Source of the DNA: an uncultured Bacteroidales bacterium
Lineage (GTDB): Bacteria > Bacteroidota > Bacteroidia > Bacteroidales > UBA932
Assembly (NCBI GenBank): GCA_934717185.1
Contig: CAKUYQ010000004.1
Coordinates: 51,291 to 115,290, forward strand
Length of the DNA: 64,000 nt
Direction: 5' to 3'
Shown one piece after another: positions 18,570 to 25,783 of the stretch. Positions within the stretch are counted from its first letter, which is position 1, and the number at the start of each line of letters is the position of its first letter. The translations under genes were made by a program, and so were the position numbers. The notes under the pieces are model-generated. The model had not been told where the DNA came from. It did no database searches and saw nothing but the letters and a program-made list of their open reading frames with translations.

Positions 18570-19961
18570 ATGAGAAAGTTAACGTTTGCGGTTTTGTGCT
18601 TGTTTGCGGTTGGAAGCCTCAATGCACAGAATAAGAATCTTAAACCTTTGGGACAAAAGGAGTTGCAGGAGATTCAGAGTAGTTTTGTAATGGATGCTCA
18701 GGCTACTGCTGTTCAGAATGTTCTAACAAATGACAAGGATATTAAGAATCATGTTCTTAATCACAATCTACAGGGTAAGATAGACCACTTTTTTAAGTAC
18801 AGGGTTAATGTAAAGGGAATTACAGACCAGAAGAGTAGCGGCCGTTGCTGGATGTTCACCTCTATGAACGTGCTAAGGCCTTCTGTTATGGAGAAGTTTA
18901 ATGTTTCCTCTTTTGATTTCTCCCACAACTACAACTATTTCTGGGATATGTTTGAGAAGAGCAATCTGTTCCTTGAGAATATTATTGCTACGGCAGACAG
19001 GGATGGCGATGATAGAGAGGTGGTTACATATCTTCAGTCTCCTGTTGGCGATGGCGGTGTATGGAATCTTTTCTATAATCTTGGCGAGAAGTACGGTGTT
19101 GTTCCTGCAGAGGTGATGCCTGAGACAGAGCATTCTAACAATACATCGCAGATGGTATCTCTTATTAACGAGCGTTTGAGGGGCGCTGCGTACAACATTA
19201 GGGAGATTGCGGCAAAGAGAGGCAAGGCTGCAGATATGGAGCAGGAGAAGATGGCTGCGCTTAAGGATGTTTACAGGGTGCTTGCTCTTTGCCTTGGTGT
19301 TCCTCCAACAGAGTTTGCATGGAGATATAAAGATAAGGATGGCGAGGTTAAGGTGCTTAAAACTACCCCTAAGGAGTTCTATTCTTCTATTGTTCCTGCG
19401 GATTATTCTCCTAACAATTACATTATGATTATGAACGACCCTACCCGTGAGTATTATAAGGTTTATGATATTGCCAACTATAGAAACACTGTTGAGGGTA
19501 TAAACTGGGTTTATCTTAACCTTCCGAATGATGAGATCAAGAGGGCTGCTCTTGCATCTATAAAGAATAATGAGGCTATGTATGCTTCTTGTGACGTTGG
19601 GAAGCAGAGCAACAGAAAAGATGGTGTTATGGATCCTAAGATGTACGATTATCAGTCACTGTTTGGTATAACTCTAAACATGGATAAAAAGGCAAGGATT
19701 CTAACTCGTCAGAGCGGTTCTTCTCATGCAATGGCTGTTGTTGCAGTTGATGTTGATGAGAACGAGAATCCTGTTAAATGGCAGTTTGAAAACAGCTGGG
19801 GAGCAGGCTCGGGCCATAACGGTTATCTTACGTTTACGGATGATTGGTTTAATGAGTATATGTTCCGTATTGTAATAAACAAGAGGTATTTGAGTGAGAA
19901 GGCTGTTAAGGCTTTGAGCGGAAAGGTTATCTCTCTTCCGGTATGGGATTATATGTTTTAA
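18570..19961 (+). CDS. pepC: secreted C1 aminopeptidase (bleomycin hydrolase family)
   Basis: 463 aa with an N-terminal signal peptide (MRKLTFAVLCLFAVGSLNAQ), so the enzyme is exported, unlike lactic-acid-bacterial PepC. The papain-like catalytic residues are visible: Gln and Cys in ITDQKSSGRCWMFTS, His in SGSSHAMAVVAV and Asn in FENSWGAGSG. The family consists of hexameric aminopeptidases that trim peptides from the N-terminus. The GSSHAM to NSWG spacing is normal and the reading frame is intact. The word TTGTCGGGAAG lies in the promoter-side gap at 18520. A hairpin terminator follows. Confidence 0.9.
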   Translation: MRKLTFAVLCLFAVGSLNAQNKNLKPLGQKELQEIQSSFVMDAQATAVQNVLTNDKDIKNHVLNHNLQGKIDHFFKYRVNVKGITDQKSSGRCWMFTSMNVLRPSVMEKFNVSSFDFSHNYNYFWDMFEKSNLFLENIIATADRDGDDREVVTYLQSPVGDGGVWNLFYNLGEKYGVVPAEVMPETEHSNNTSQMVSLINERLRGAAYNIREIAAKRGKAADMEQEKMAALKDVYRVLALCLGVPPTEFAWRYKDKDGEVKVLKTTPKEFYSSIVPADYSPNNYIMIMNDPTREYYKVYDIANYRNTVEGINWVYLNLPNDEIKRAALASIKNNEAMYASCDVGKQSNRKDGVMDPKMYDYQSLFGITLNMDKKARILTRQSGSSHAMAVVAVDVDENENPVKWQFENSWGAGSGHNGYLTFTDDWFNEYMFRIVINKRYLSEKAVKALSGKVISLPVWDYMF

Positions 19962-20064
19962 AAAGGTTCGCGATTTTTGCGCTTATATTTAACTTTTTTA
20001 AGGAGATGATAGATAGGTGACAGAGCGTTATAGCTTTTTTATTCAAATTCTTGATAGAGGTAAT

Positions 20065-20098
20065 AGGATGGCTAAAATTGGCCATCCTTTCTTTTATT
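20065..20098 (+). terminator. terminator after C1 peptidase
   Basis: AGGATGGC (20065-20072) pairs exactly with GCCATCCT (20081-20088), followed by TTCTTTTATT. Confidence 0.85.
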
Positions 20099-20099
20099 A

Positions 20100-20131
20100 T
20101 TTGACAGCATGAAAAAATTGCCGTAAGTTTG
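20100..20131 (+). promoter_or_regulatory. promoter of aqpZ
   Basis: TTTG at 20100-20103 and TAAGTTTG at 20124-20131 with a 20-base spacer match the Bacteroidetes primary-sigma consensus exactly. The aqpZ ATG is 27 bases downstream. Confidence 0.75.
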
Positions 20132-20158
20132 CGTAGATAACAACTAAACGAATTTATT

Positions 20159-20833
20159 ATGCAAAAGAAATTTTTTGCCGAAATGATCGGCACTTTTACC
20201 CTTGTATTATTGGGTTGCGGCGCTGCCATATTTAATGGCGGAGCTACATCTGTGGCTGCTGTACTTACTATTGCATTTGCTTTTGGTCTCTCTGTTGTTG
20301 CAATGGCGTACACTATTGGTTCTGTTTCCGGTTGTCATATTAATCCTGCAATAACTCTGGGCGTATTGCTTAGCGGCAGAATGTCTGCTAAGGAGGCGGT
20401 GGGGTATTGGATCGCTCAAGTTATTGGTGCCATACTTGCTTCTTGTGTGCTTTACCTGTTTGTGACAACGGGGAATATTGCCATAGGTGCTACTGCAACA
20501 GGTGCTAACAGCTTCGCAGATGGCAACCTTGTCCCTGCTTGCTTGGCAGAGGTTATTTTTACTGCAATTTTCGTTTTGGTGGTGCTTGGCACTACAAGTT
20601 CCCAAAACGGTACTCCTAAGTTTGCCGGCCTTGCAATAGGTCTTGCACTTGTTCTTATTCACATTGTATGTATTCCTATTACAGGTACATCTGTAAACCC
20701 TGCAAGAAGCATAGGCCCTGCTCTGTTTGAGGGTGGCGTGGCTCTCAGCCAGCTTTGGGTATTTATTGTAATGCCTCTTATAGGTGGAGCGATTGCGGCT
20801 TTAGTGTGGAAGGTGATAAGCAACGAAAAGTAA
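20159..20833 (+). CDS. aqpZ: aquaporin Z
   Basis: 224 aa with six transmembrane segments and the two half-helix NPA motifs, GCHINPAITLG and TSVNPARSIGPALFEGG. The His of HIVCIPITGTS and the spacing match water-selective AqpZ rather than glycerol facilitators. It passes water across the inner membrane. The gene stands alone, with its own promoter and tandem hairpins downstream. Confidence 0.92.
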   Translation: MQKKFFAEMIGTFTLVLLGCGAAIFNGGATSVAAVLTIAFAFGLSVVAMAYTIGSVSGCHINPAITLGVLLSGRMSAKEAVGYWIAQVIGAILASCVLYLFVTTGNIAIGATATGANSFADGNLVPACLAEVIFTAIFVLVVLGTTSSQNGTPKFAGLAIGLALVLIHIVCIPITGTSVNPARSIGPALFEGGVALSQLWVFIVMPLIGGAIAALVWKVISNEK

Positions 20834-20902
20834 CATTATATGTGCAGAGTATAATGTTACTAAAAAGAATAGGGCAGCTTTATTGTTGCCCTATTCCCAT
20901 TT
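20830..20902 (+). terminator. two tandem hairpins after aqpZ
   Basis: GTAACATTATA (20830-20840) pairs perfectly with TATAATGTTAC (20850-20860), spanning the aqpZ stop. A second stem, GAATAGGGCA (20867-20876) with TGCCCTATTC (20887-20896), follows. The second can also end the convergent lipoprotein transcript. Confidence 0.75.
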
Positions 20903-20932
20903 AATGAGAACAATGTTGCTTTACAGCGTTTA

Positions 20933-22285
20933 CTATTTTGCAACAACCTTAATCTTAACTGATGCTGTCACGTACACATTGGAATTGCTTTGGATCTCAA
21001 GAATTCCTTCTCCAACTCTTTCACCGGTAACTATAACCTCAGTACCTCTCCGTTTTGAAAAAGACGTATTAAAAAACTCACATCTGCCTGGGTAGATGGA
21101 TATACCTCGGTTTGACGTATTCTTAGGGTACGTTGTAAACTTCACAGGAACGCTCTCTCCAACTTTTACTGTAACTACATTTTTTTCTACAGCTATAGAT
21201 GTAGCTTTAACATTTTCTTTGGGCAGGGTGGCATTTATAGTGTATATTTTACCGGGAAGCAACTCTAAATTTGTTGGCATAATCACACCGACAGATGTAT
21301 TAAATTTAACAATATCATGATCAATATAAAATAAGTTAATATCAATAGGTGTCCCTTGTTCAAGAATAAAAGAATTACTGCTACTGTGTTGAACGAAGAA
21401 TGGTATATATGCAGATATCTTGCCGTCTGAAGGGATGATCACCCCTGTGTTATCCTTCCCAATGTGAAGATACAAGTTAGGTAACATACATTGTGGAGAC
21501 TCAAAAAATGATATGATATCTCCATGCTTGTCAAGCCAGCCAAGATTGTTGCTGCTTCTCTCCATGTAAGATGCAGATACATGTGTCATTAAACGCAAAG
21601 TATTAATTTTTTTGCCTCTATGAGCAGGGGCAACAGTTAAGTTAAGATTAAGGATTGCACAATTCTTTTGCAGAGTAACCCCCTTTATCTCTCCTGAGGC
21701 TGGATCATTCTCTATTTTTGCGCTCATAATATCCCATTGGGACAGATGTCTCATATCGTTGTTCTCAACTTGGTGGCTATAATTGTTACCGAAAGTTGTG
21801 CAACTGAATCCGTTGAATTCAAATATTGTACATCGTATACTGTCTTTTATATGAGAACAGCTCGGTTTTTCCTTCATGACATAGTTCCCTTCTTTATTCT
21901 TCGTCAGGGAAGGATAGACGATAATCCACCCTTTAGCTCCATATGGTTTTGAATATTTGCCCGTAAATGTTGCGGAACGGCGTCCTTTCTCCCCTGTGGA
22001 TGTAAGATTGTCTACGGCTATGAGTCTGTTATCACTGTCAAATGACAAAAGGGATATCTCCTCGTTTGCATCCCAACTTACCCTCAGCCCGCCTGCGGGA
22101 TTCTGTTCTATAATGGTTTTGGTTTCAGGTGATGTTTGCGGATAGTTTACAGATATTTTAACATTTACGGCCTCTGAGTTACTGCTATCCTGTTTAATGT
22201 TTGCATTCTCTTTCTCTTTGGTACAACCAACCGCAATGGCAGCTGCTGCCAACGGTATAATGAAAAGTCTTAATAATTTTCCCAT
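20933..22285 (-). CDS. fimbrillin-like lipoprotein with C-terminal Ig-like domain
   Basis: 450 aa from 22285, where MGKLLRLFIIPLAAAAIAVGC forms a lipoprotein signal; the reading frame stays open 40 codons upstream, but that part overlaps a separate small gene in another frame. Residues 25-330 resemble the fimbrillin/Mfa family (VNVKISV, AGGLRVSWDANEEISLLSF, ATFTGKY, LPGKIYTINATLPK). Residues 345-450 are a bacterial Ig-like (BIG2) domain with VTVKVGESVPVKFTTYPKN. It is probably a surface or minor fimbrial protein. The ligand is unknown. Confidence 0.7.
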   Translation of the reverse strand: MGKLLRLFIIPLAAAAIAVGCTKEKENANIKQDSSNSEAVNVKISVNYPQTSPETKTIIEQNPAGGLRVSWDANEEISLLSFDSDNRLIAVDNLTSTGEKGRRSATFTGKYSKPYGAKGWIIVYPSLTKNKEGNYVMKEKPSCSHIKDSIRCTIFEFNGFSCTTFGNNYSHQVENNDMRHLSQWDIMSAKIENDPASGEIKGVTLQKNCAILNLNLTVAPAHRGKKINTLRLMTHVSASYMERSSNNLGWLDKHGDIISFFESPQCMLPNLYLHIGKDNTGVIIPSDGKISAYIPFFVQHSSSNSFILEQGTPIDINLFYIDHDIVKFNTSVGVIMPTNLELLPGKIYTINATLPKENVKATSIAVEKNVVTVKVGESVPVKFTTYPKNTSNRGISIYPGRCEFFNTSFSKRRGTEVIVTGERVGEGILEIQSNSNVYVTASVKIKVVAK

Positions 22286-22319
22286 TTTCTGATTGTTGTT
22301 TAATGTTAAAACATATACT

Positions 22320-22445
22320 TTAGAGCTCGAATTCTCCGCCGTTTTCATAATCTCCGGGTTCAATAACTGTAACAGATGTGGCAAATCCGGCCTCAAGTTT
22401 AACATCCACTAAATCAACAAGTGGGGTTTCGTAATTTTTTTCCAT
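22320..22445 (-). CDS. 41-residue acidic small protein upstream of fimbrillin-like gene
   Basis: ATG at 22445 to TAA at 22320 encodes 41 residues starting MEKNYETPLVDLVDVKLEAG and ending in an acidic NGGEFEL tail. The pattern (YETPxVxxVxVxxExGFA, then a Gly/Glu-rich end) is that of short proteins commonly found directly upstream of Bacteroidales surface lipoprotein genes. It has no signal peptide. Function is unknown. It lies 34 bases before the lipoprotein start and is probably in the same transcript. Confidence 0.6.
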   Translation of the reverse strand: MEKNYETPLVDLVDVKLEAGFATSVTVIEPGDYENGGEFEL

Positions 22446-22687
22446 ATAAAACTGCTTTTAATTTTAATGATTTTTAATAAATTTTTACGGAACATAACGC
22501 CTATAGGCTTTCAGTGCATAAGAACAAATAATCTTTTGAAAAGTTTGATGTCTGCCTGCTATAAAATGTGTTTAATGTGCTTATAATGAGCGGGAAAGTG
22601 CTATTGTCCGCCTTTACGTGCCTGAAATTTTTTTGGTATGTTATGGAGGAAAATGCTAACTTGCATGTTCTGTAAAACTTTGATTAT

Positions 22688-23086
22688 ATGGATAACGCTA
22701 TAGATCTGCCTATTGGTAATAGTAGAGATGAAATCCGTGCAAGAGATAAAGCCATAAAGGATTTCTATGCGAGGTGGAATGCCAAACATCCCAAGAAAAT
22801 GATGTGGAATGATGATTTACAGGATTATATTCACATTCGCTTTCTTTCTATTGAAGAAACAAGTGAAAAAGTGGCAAGACAATATAAGTCAACTATTGCG
22901 GTGTTTAGACTCAGTGAGCTTTTAACTATGGCAAAAAAGGTTGGAGAGGTGGAACCTAAGAGGGGTACTGAAAACCAAAAAGGTTTTATAAAGATGCTGA
23001 TTATGAGGTTGGATGATATTAAGATGATGGTTGGTGTCCAAAGAACCGGAAATAAAATACAATATTGCATTACGTCATTGGTGTAA
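22688..23086 (+). CDS. conserved Bacteroidales protein of unknown function
   Basis: 132 aa, soluble, basic. It begins MDNAIDLPIGNSRDEIRARD and continues with KAIKDFYARWNAKHP, IHIRFLSIEETSEKVARQYKST and a C-terminal VQRTGNKIQYCITSL. I have the impression of a family common in Bacteroides and Prevotella, often near mobile or accessory DNA, but know no function for it. No catalytic motif is visible; the helical character and basic patches would allow nucleic-acid binding. It is followed at once by a perfect hairpin. Confidence 0.6.
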   Translation: MDNAIDLPIGNSRDEIRARDKAIKDFYARWNAKHPKKMMWNDDLQDYIHIRFLSIEETSEKVARQYKSTIAVFRLSELLTMAKKVGEVEPKRGTENQKGFIKMLIMRLDDIKMMVGVQRTGNKIQYCITSLV

Positions 23087-23093
23087 TAAATAA

Positions 23094-23178
23094 GCCACTG
23101 CACGCAGTGGCTATATTTTTGGGGCTCGAAACTGATGTGTCAGAAAGGGTTGTCATCCCTTACGCGAATTCCCCAAAA
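23094..23178 (-). ncRNA. candidate small structured RNA (minus strand)
   Basis: A TATCTTFG-like -7 box, exact TATCTTTG, sits on the minus strand at 23191-23184. Just inside, CCCCAAAA (23171-23178) can pair with TTTTGGGG (23117-23124), enclosing an AAGGG/CCCTT hairpin near 23145-23161. A perfect CCACTGC/GCAGTGG hairpin at 23095-23110 then acts as terminator for this and possibly for the convergent 22688 gene. No known RNA family is recognised. Confidence 0.35.
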
Positions 23179-23207
23179 CTTTGCAAAGATACTAATTGTT
23201 TTGGGAA

Positions 23208-23273
23208 AGGCCACAAAAAAAAGACAGCTTATCGCTGTCTTTTCTTTTTCCCTTGTAGCGCGGCCCAGGATTG
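23208..23273. repeat. 66-base direct repeat, copy 1 (tRNA-Met 3' fragment plus terminator)
   Basis: Identical to 23425-23490. It contains the A-tract/GACAGC hairpin terminator and the last 18 bases of the tRNA-Met gene. Only the copy at 23.4 kb continues into a whole tRNA. This looks like a duplicated attachment site or a local duplication. Confidence 0.8.
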
Positions 23274-23424
23274 TGCGCGGCACGGTGGCCTGTGCATTCC
23301 TTTGGCCGAATTGCTTTGTCCTCAAGTGAAAAAATTTCGTGTTAAACAAAAGACAGCCGTGCTTCGCACTGCCTGTTTTTTTGTTAGCCTATCTGCTTCG
23401 CTCAAACAAGTTTGGCTCGCAATT

Positions 23425-23490
23425 AGGCCACAAAAAAAAGACAGCTTATCGCTGTCTTTTCTTTTTCCCTTGTAGCGCGGCCCAGGATTG
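23425..23490. repeat. 66-base direct repeat, copy 2 (3' end of intact tRNA-Met)
   Basis: Same 66 bases as 23208-23273, here joined to the intact tRNA-Met. The hairpin AAAAGACAGC-ttatc-GCTGTCTTTT (about 23432-23467) is the tRNA terminator on the minus strand. The 151 bases between the copies hold no gene, only another small terminator-like hairpin near 23351-23380. Confidence 0.8.
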
Positions 23491-23546
23491 AACTGGGGAC
23501 CTCATGATTATGAATCATGCGCTCTAACCAGCTGAGCTACCGCGCC
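23473..23546 (-). tRNA. tRNA-Met (CAT)
   Basis: 74 nt. Acceptor GGCGCGG pairs with CCGCGCT, the D-arm is GCTCAGCTGGTTAGAGC, and the anticodon arm CATGA-TTCATAA-TCATG gives CAT. The T-arm is CCCAG-TTCAATC-CTGGG. No CCA is encoded. It is judged an elongator Met; a CAT tRNA-Ile2 cannot be excluded by eye. It is the second gene of a two-tRNA transcript. Confidence 0.92.
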
Positions 23547-23555
23547 ATCATTTAG

Positions 23556-23626
23556 TTGAGATACCAAGACTCGAACTCGGACCAAGAGAGCCAGAATCTC
23601 TTGTGCTACCATTACACCATATCTCA
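23556..23626 (-). tRNA. tRNA-Gln (CTG)
   Basis: 71 nt. Acceptor TGAGATA/TATCTCA, anticodon loop TTCTGGC between AGAGA and TCTCT gives anticodon CTG, T-loop TTCGAGT. No CCA is encoded. It precedes tRNA-Met by nine bases in the same transcript. Confidence 0.9.
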
Positions 23627-23650
23627 ATAAGTGTGTTCGTTTCGGGAGTG

Positions 23651-23681
23651 CAAATGTATGAATAATTCAATAACCTGCAAA
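23651..23681 (-). promoter_or_regulatory. promoter of tRNA-Gln/tRNA-Met
   Basis: On the minus strand, TTTG (23681-23678), a 19-base spacer and TACATTTG (23658-23651) match the Bacteroidetes consensus. Confidence 0.75.
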
Positions 23682-23768
23682 ATTTTTTTAACAAAACATA
23701 TCTCCTAATGTAAAAATATATTTTTGAAGCCTCTCAGAACAGCGGTAATTTGCCTGTTAAACATCATT

Positions 23769-23990
23769 TTACTTCACAACCCCGGTTTCAATCTCGTTCT
23801 GTAGATACGAAAATACGTAGACAGCACTTTCGTAGTACAAGCCACACTGCGGATTACATAAGCGGTTGTAAGTTTCAGAAGAGAATAGCTCATCCAGAGC
23901 TTTCTTTATGTCCCAACCATATTTTTTCATTAACATCTCTACTAATTCAGAAGAGAGGCATTCTACCTGAAACTGAACATCGTCACTCAT
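23769..23990 (-). CDS. small acidic protein, third gene of DUF3791/DUF3990 module
   Basis: 73 aa, soluble, acidic: MSDDVQFQVECLSSELVEML, then KKYGWDIKKALDELFSSETY. It starts two bases after the stop of the DUF3990 gene, so translation is probably coupled. Its helical, acidic nature suits an antitoxin or accessory subunit, but I recognise no named domain. The last gene of a three-gene operon with the layout small-DUF3990-small. Confidence 0.6.
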   Translation of the reverse strand: MSDDVQFQVECLSSELVEMLMKKYGWDIKKALDELFSSETYNRLCNPQCGLYYESAVYVFSYLQNEIETGVVK

Positions 23991-23991
23991 A

Positions 23992-24477
23992 TCAAATTTT
24001 TTTTAAATGTTTAACAGCTGCTTCTGTACCAAAATAATACTGTATGGAAGGCTTGTTAAAACGTAATTCCTCTATCATTCGCTCTATACTTATATATCCT
24101 TGAATGAAACGTTGCATTTGAAGGCCAACTGTATCATTAGCTATAGGTCCAACAACAATATCGTAAGAATGTAAAGAGACCTTATTTAGATTCTTTCTGT
24201 TCATTAAAACAAACTCTGCCCATTCTATGGAATACTCGGTGAAAATTTTAATGTTCAATGGTGACCCTTCTTTCAATAAAACATTGTCAAATAAATATGT
24301 ATTTACAACAGGTTCTCCCTCCATCATTCTTTGCGTTGTACGAACAGCCATATCCATAGCTTGCTCTCTATTAGGATTCAGATAAAATCCACAACCGAAA
24401 TCCTTTCCTTTACGAGAGTAGGACAGGTCAATTTTATCAATTGGAATATTGGAACTGTGATACAGCTCAATCATCAT
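23992..24477 (-). CDS. DUF3990 protein, ADP-ribosyltransferase-like toxin candidate
   Basis: 161 aa. The N-terminus LYHSSNIPIDKIDL...GKDFGCGFYLNPNREQAMDMA is the DUF3990 signature, in which a His/Gly-rich start and the GFYLxxxxxQA phrase recall the NAD-binding core of ADP-ribosyltransferase-like proteins. Later YDIVVGPIANDTV and the C-terminal YYFGTEAAVKHLKK complete the family pattern. Such genes sit beside DUF3791 genes in many gut bacteria and are thought to be toxin-antitoxin pairs; activity is inferred. It overlaps the upstream gene by four bases (ATGA) and is followed after one base by the third gene. Confidence 0.72.
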   Translation of the reverse strand: MMIELYHSSNIPIDKIDLSYSRKGKDFGCGFYLNPNREQAMDMAVRTTQRMMEGEPVVNTYLFDNVLLKEGSPLNIKIFTEYSIEWAEFVLMNRKNLNKVSLHSYDIVVGPIANDTVGLQMQRFIQGYISIERMIEELRFNKPSIQYYFGTEAAVKHLKKI

Positions 24478-24689
24478 GATATTCGTCCTCTGTTCTTTTT
24501 GCAGATATGTGTAATATCGTCCACGGCATCATCTATAGACAGCGTGTGCTCGGCAGCATAGCAATTTATAAGAAAATCTATTCCTTTAAATCTGCGTAAA
24601 TAGCTGTAGGCTTGTGTGTTAGTTAGTGTAAAGCGTTTTGCAAAAACGCCAACGCAGCATATAACAAATGCTATAATATTATGTTCCAT
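24474..24689 (-). CDS. DUF3791 protein, antitoxin candidate
   Basis: 71 aa. The pattern AYSYLRRFKGIDFLINCYAAEH...SIDDAVDDITHIC matches DUF3791, a short helical family nearly always encoded beside DUF3990. As first gene of the operon it would be made before the DUF3990 partner, the usual antitoxin-first order. A minus-strand TACCTTTG -7 element lies at 24778-24771, leaving a leader of about 75 bases. Stop and next start overlap as ATGA. Confidence 0.7.
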   Translation of the reverse strand: MEHNIIAFVICCVGVFAKRFTLTNTQAYSYLRRFKGIDFLINCYAAEHTLSIDDAVDDITHICKKNRGRIS

Positions 24690-24858
24690 ATCTTATACTT
24701 AAAAATAATTCATACATGTTATTGATTTTCTGCTGTGAGGAGCTAATACATAACTTTACCGCATTCAACACAAAGGTAAAAAAAGTCCCTGATAATTCCA
24801 TAAGAATAAATATAGAAAAACAAAACAGCCGTAATTTACTTGTTATGTATCGTCATTA

Positions 24859-24866
24859 TATCTTTG
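24859..24866 (+). promoter_or_regulatory. -7 element of small lipoprotein gene
   Basis: TATCTTTG, with a weak TTTA at 24835-24838 at 20-base spacing. The lipoprotein ATG is at 24909. Confidence 0.55.
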
Positions 24867-24908
24867 CAGCGATGAAAACATACAAAAGCAGTTTAATTTA
24901 ACATAATA

Positions 24909-25169
24909 ATGAGAAAAATCTATCAAATCATCTTTGCATGTATATTTGGCGTAATAATGACGGCATGCTCAAAAGACAACAATGATAATAAGCCTGATAC
25001 ACCATCACCAAAGGAGCAGTGGAGCAAGACTATGAAAGGCAACGGAGAGCCAATAGACCATGTTACAAATCCGGAGAAGCAGCTGGCACATAAAGCTCTT
25101 AAAGAGTACGGGCCGTTTGGCGAAAAGATAAGCACAGAAGAGTTCCTTGCTCTGCCCAAGATAGAGTAG
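24909..25169 (+). CDS. small lipoprotein of unknown function
   Basis: 86 aa. The N-terminus MRKIYQIIFACIFGVIMTAC is a lipoprotein signal with lipobox MTAC. The mature part of about 66 residues starts with an Asp/Asn/Pro-rich linker and contains HKALKEYGPFGEKISTEEFLALP near the end. No domain is recognised. The gene has its own promoter and a strong terminator, so it is probably monocistronic and expressed. Confidence 0.6.
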   Translation: MRKIYQIIFACIFGVIMTACSKDNNDNKPDTPSPKEQWSKTMKGNGEPIDHVTNPEKQLAHKALKEYGPFGEKISTEEFLALPKIE

Positions 25170-25196
25170 AAGCGGATGATTTCGTTTTAATGTAGC

Positions 25197-25233
25197 AACA
25201 CAGGGATGCAGCAAATATCCCTGTGTTTATTAT
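25197..25233. terminator. bidirectional terminator
   Basis: AACACAGGGAT (25197-25207) pairs exactly with ATCCCTGTGTT (25217-25227), followed by TATTATA. It can serve the small lipoprotein gene and the convergent frameshifted gene. Confidence 0.85.
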
Positions 25234-25236
25234 ACA

Positions 25237-25646
25237 TCACTCCGTAGAGTCTCTTTTATCTTGAATAATTGTTATATCGTCTCCATTTAATCCGTTGGTT
25301 ACCTGCATTTTAAAAATTCTCTTTTTATCTGTGTTATTCGCTCGTAGGTAGACATTTACAATTTTACACGAGTCTTTTATTGTGGTGTTTAATCTAACTC
25401 TTATCCAACCTATATCATAAGTGTATATCCCTTCGCTATTTTCAACAATGTGAGTTTCAGTGAATGGGTTTATTTTATGTATGTCTGGGAAAAAGTGTAA
25501 ATGGGAGAGGTTGCGTGTAATTCAAATTCATGAGTAGATGAATCAACTTCCAAATAATTGGGATTGACTTTAAGTTTCGGGAATTGTTCGCAGCTTGCTA
25601 TAGCTAAAATCAATATTAATGTGGCTATTATCTTTTTTGTGAGCAT
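25237..25646 (-). pseudogene. frameshifted BACON-like lipoprotein gene
   Basis: The 5' part reads MLTKKIIATLILILAIASC, a lipoprotein signal, then a strand pattern typical of BACON-like domains (LKVNPNYLEVDSSTHEFEL), and stops after TFSQTYIK at 25470. A shift by one base at the CTTTTTCCC run near 25489-25497 opens a second frame that continues FFPDIHKINPFTETHIV, passes through IGWIRVRLN, and ends ITIIQDKRDSTE at 25237. The joined product would be about 136 residues. A sequencing error, phase variation at the homopolymer or decay could explain it. I cannot tell which from one sequence. Confidence 0.6.
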
Positions 25647-25783
25647 ACTTGTCTTTTGGCTATAAATTAATATTTTTTCTAACAACACCTTGTGGAATAT
25701 CATACGTAAAATCCATAAGAGCTTAACACTTCTGTTGGCAATATTCATGTTTTAGATTAACTTTGTAGGAAAACGAAAGAATA

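Noticed and set aside
23065..23475. 136-codon plus-strand frame over the tRNA-repeat region
   Set aside because: It crosses two copies of a terminator and tRNA fragments and has no protein-like composition.
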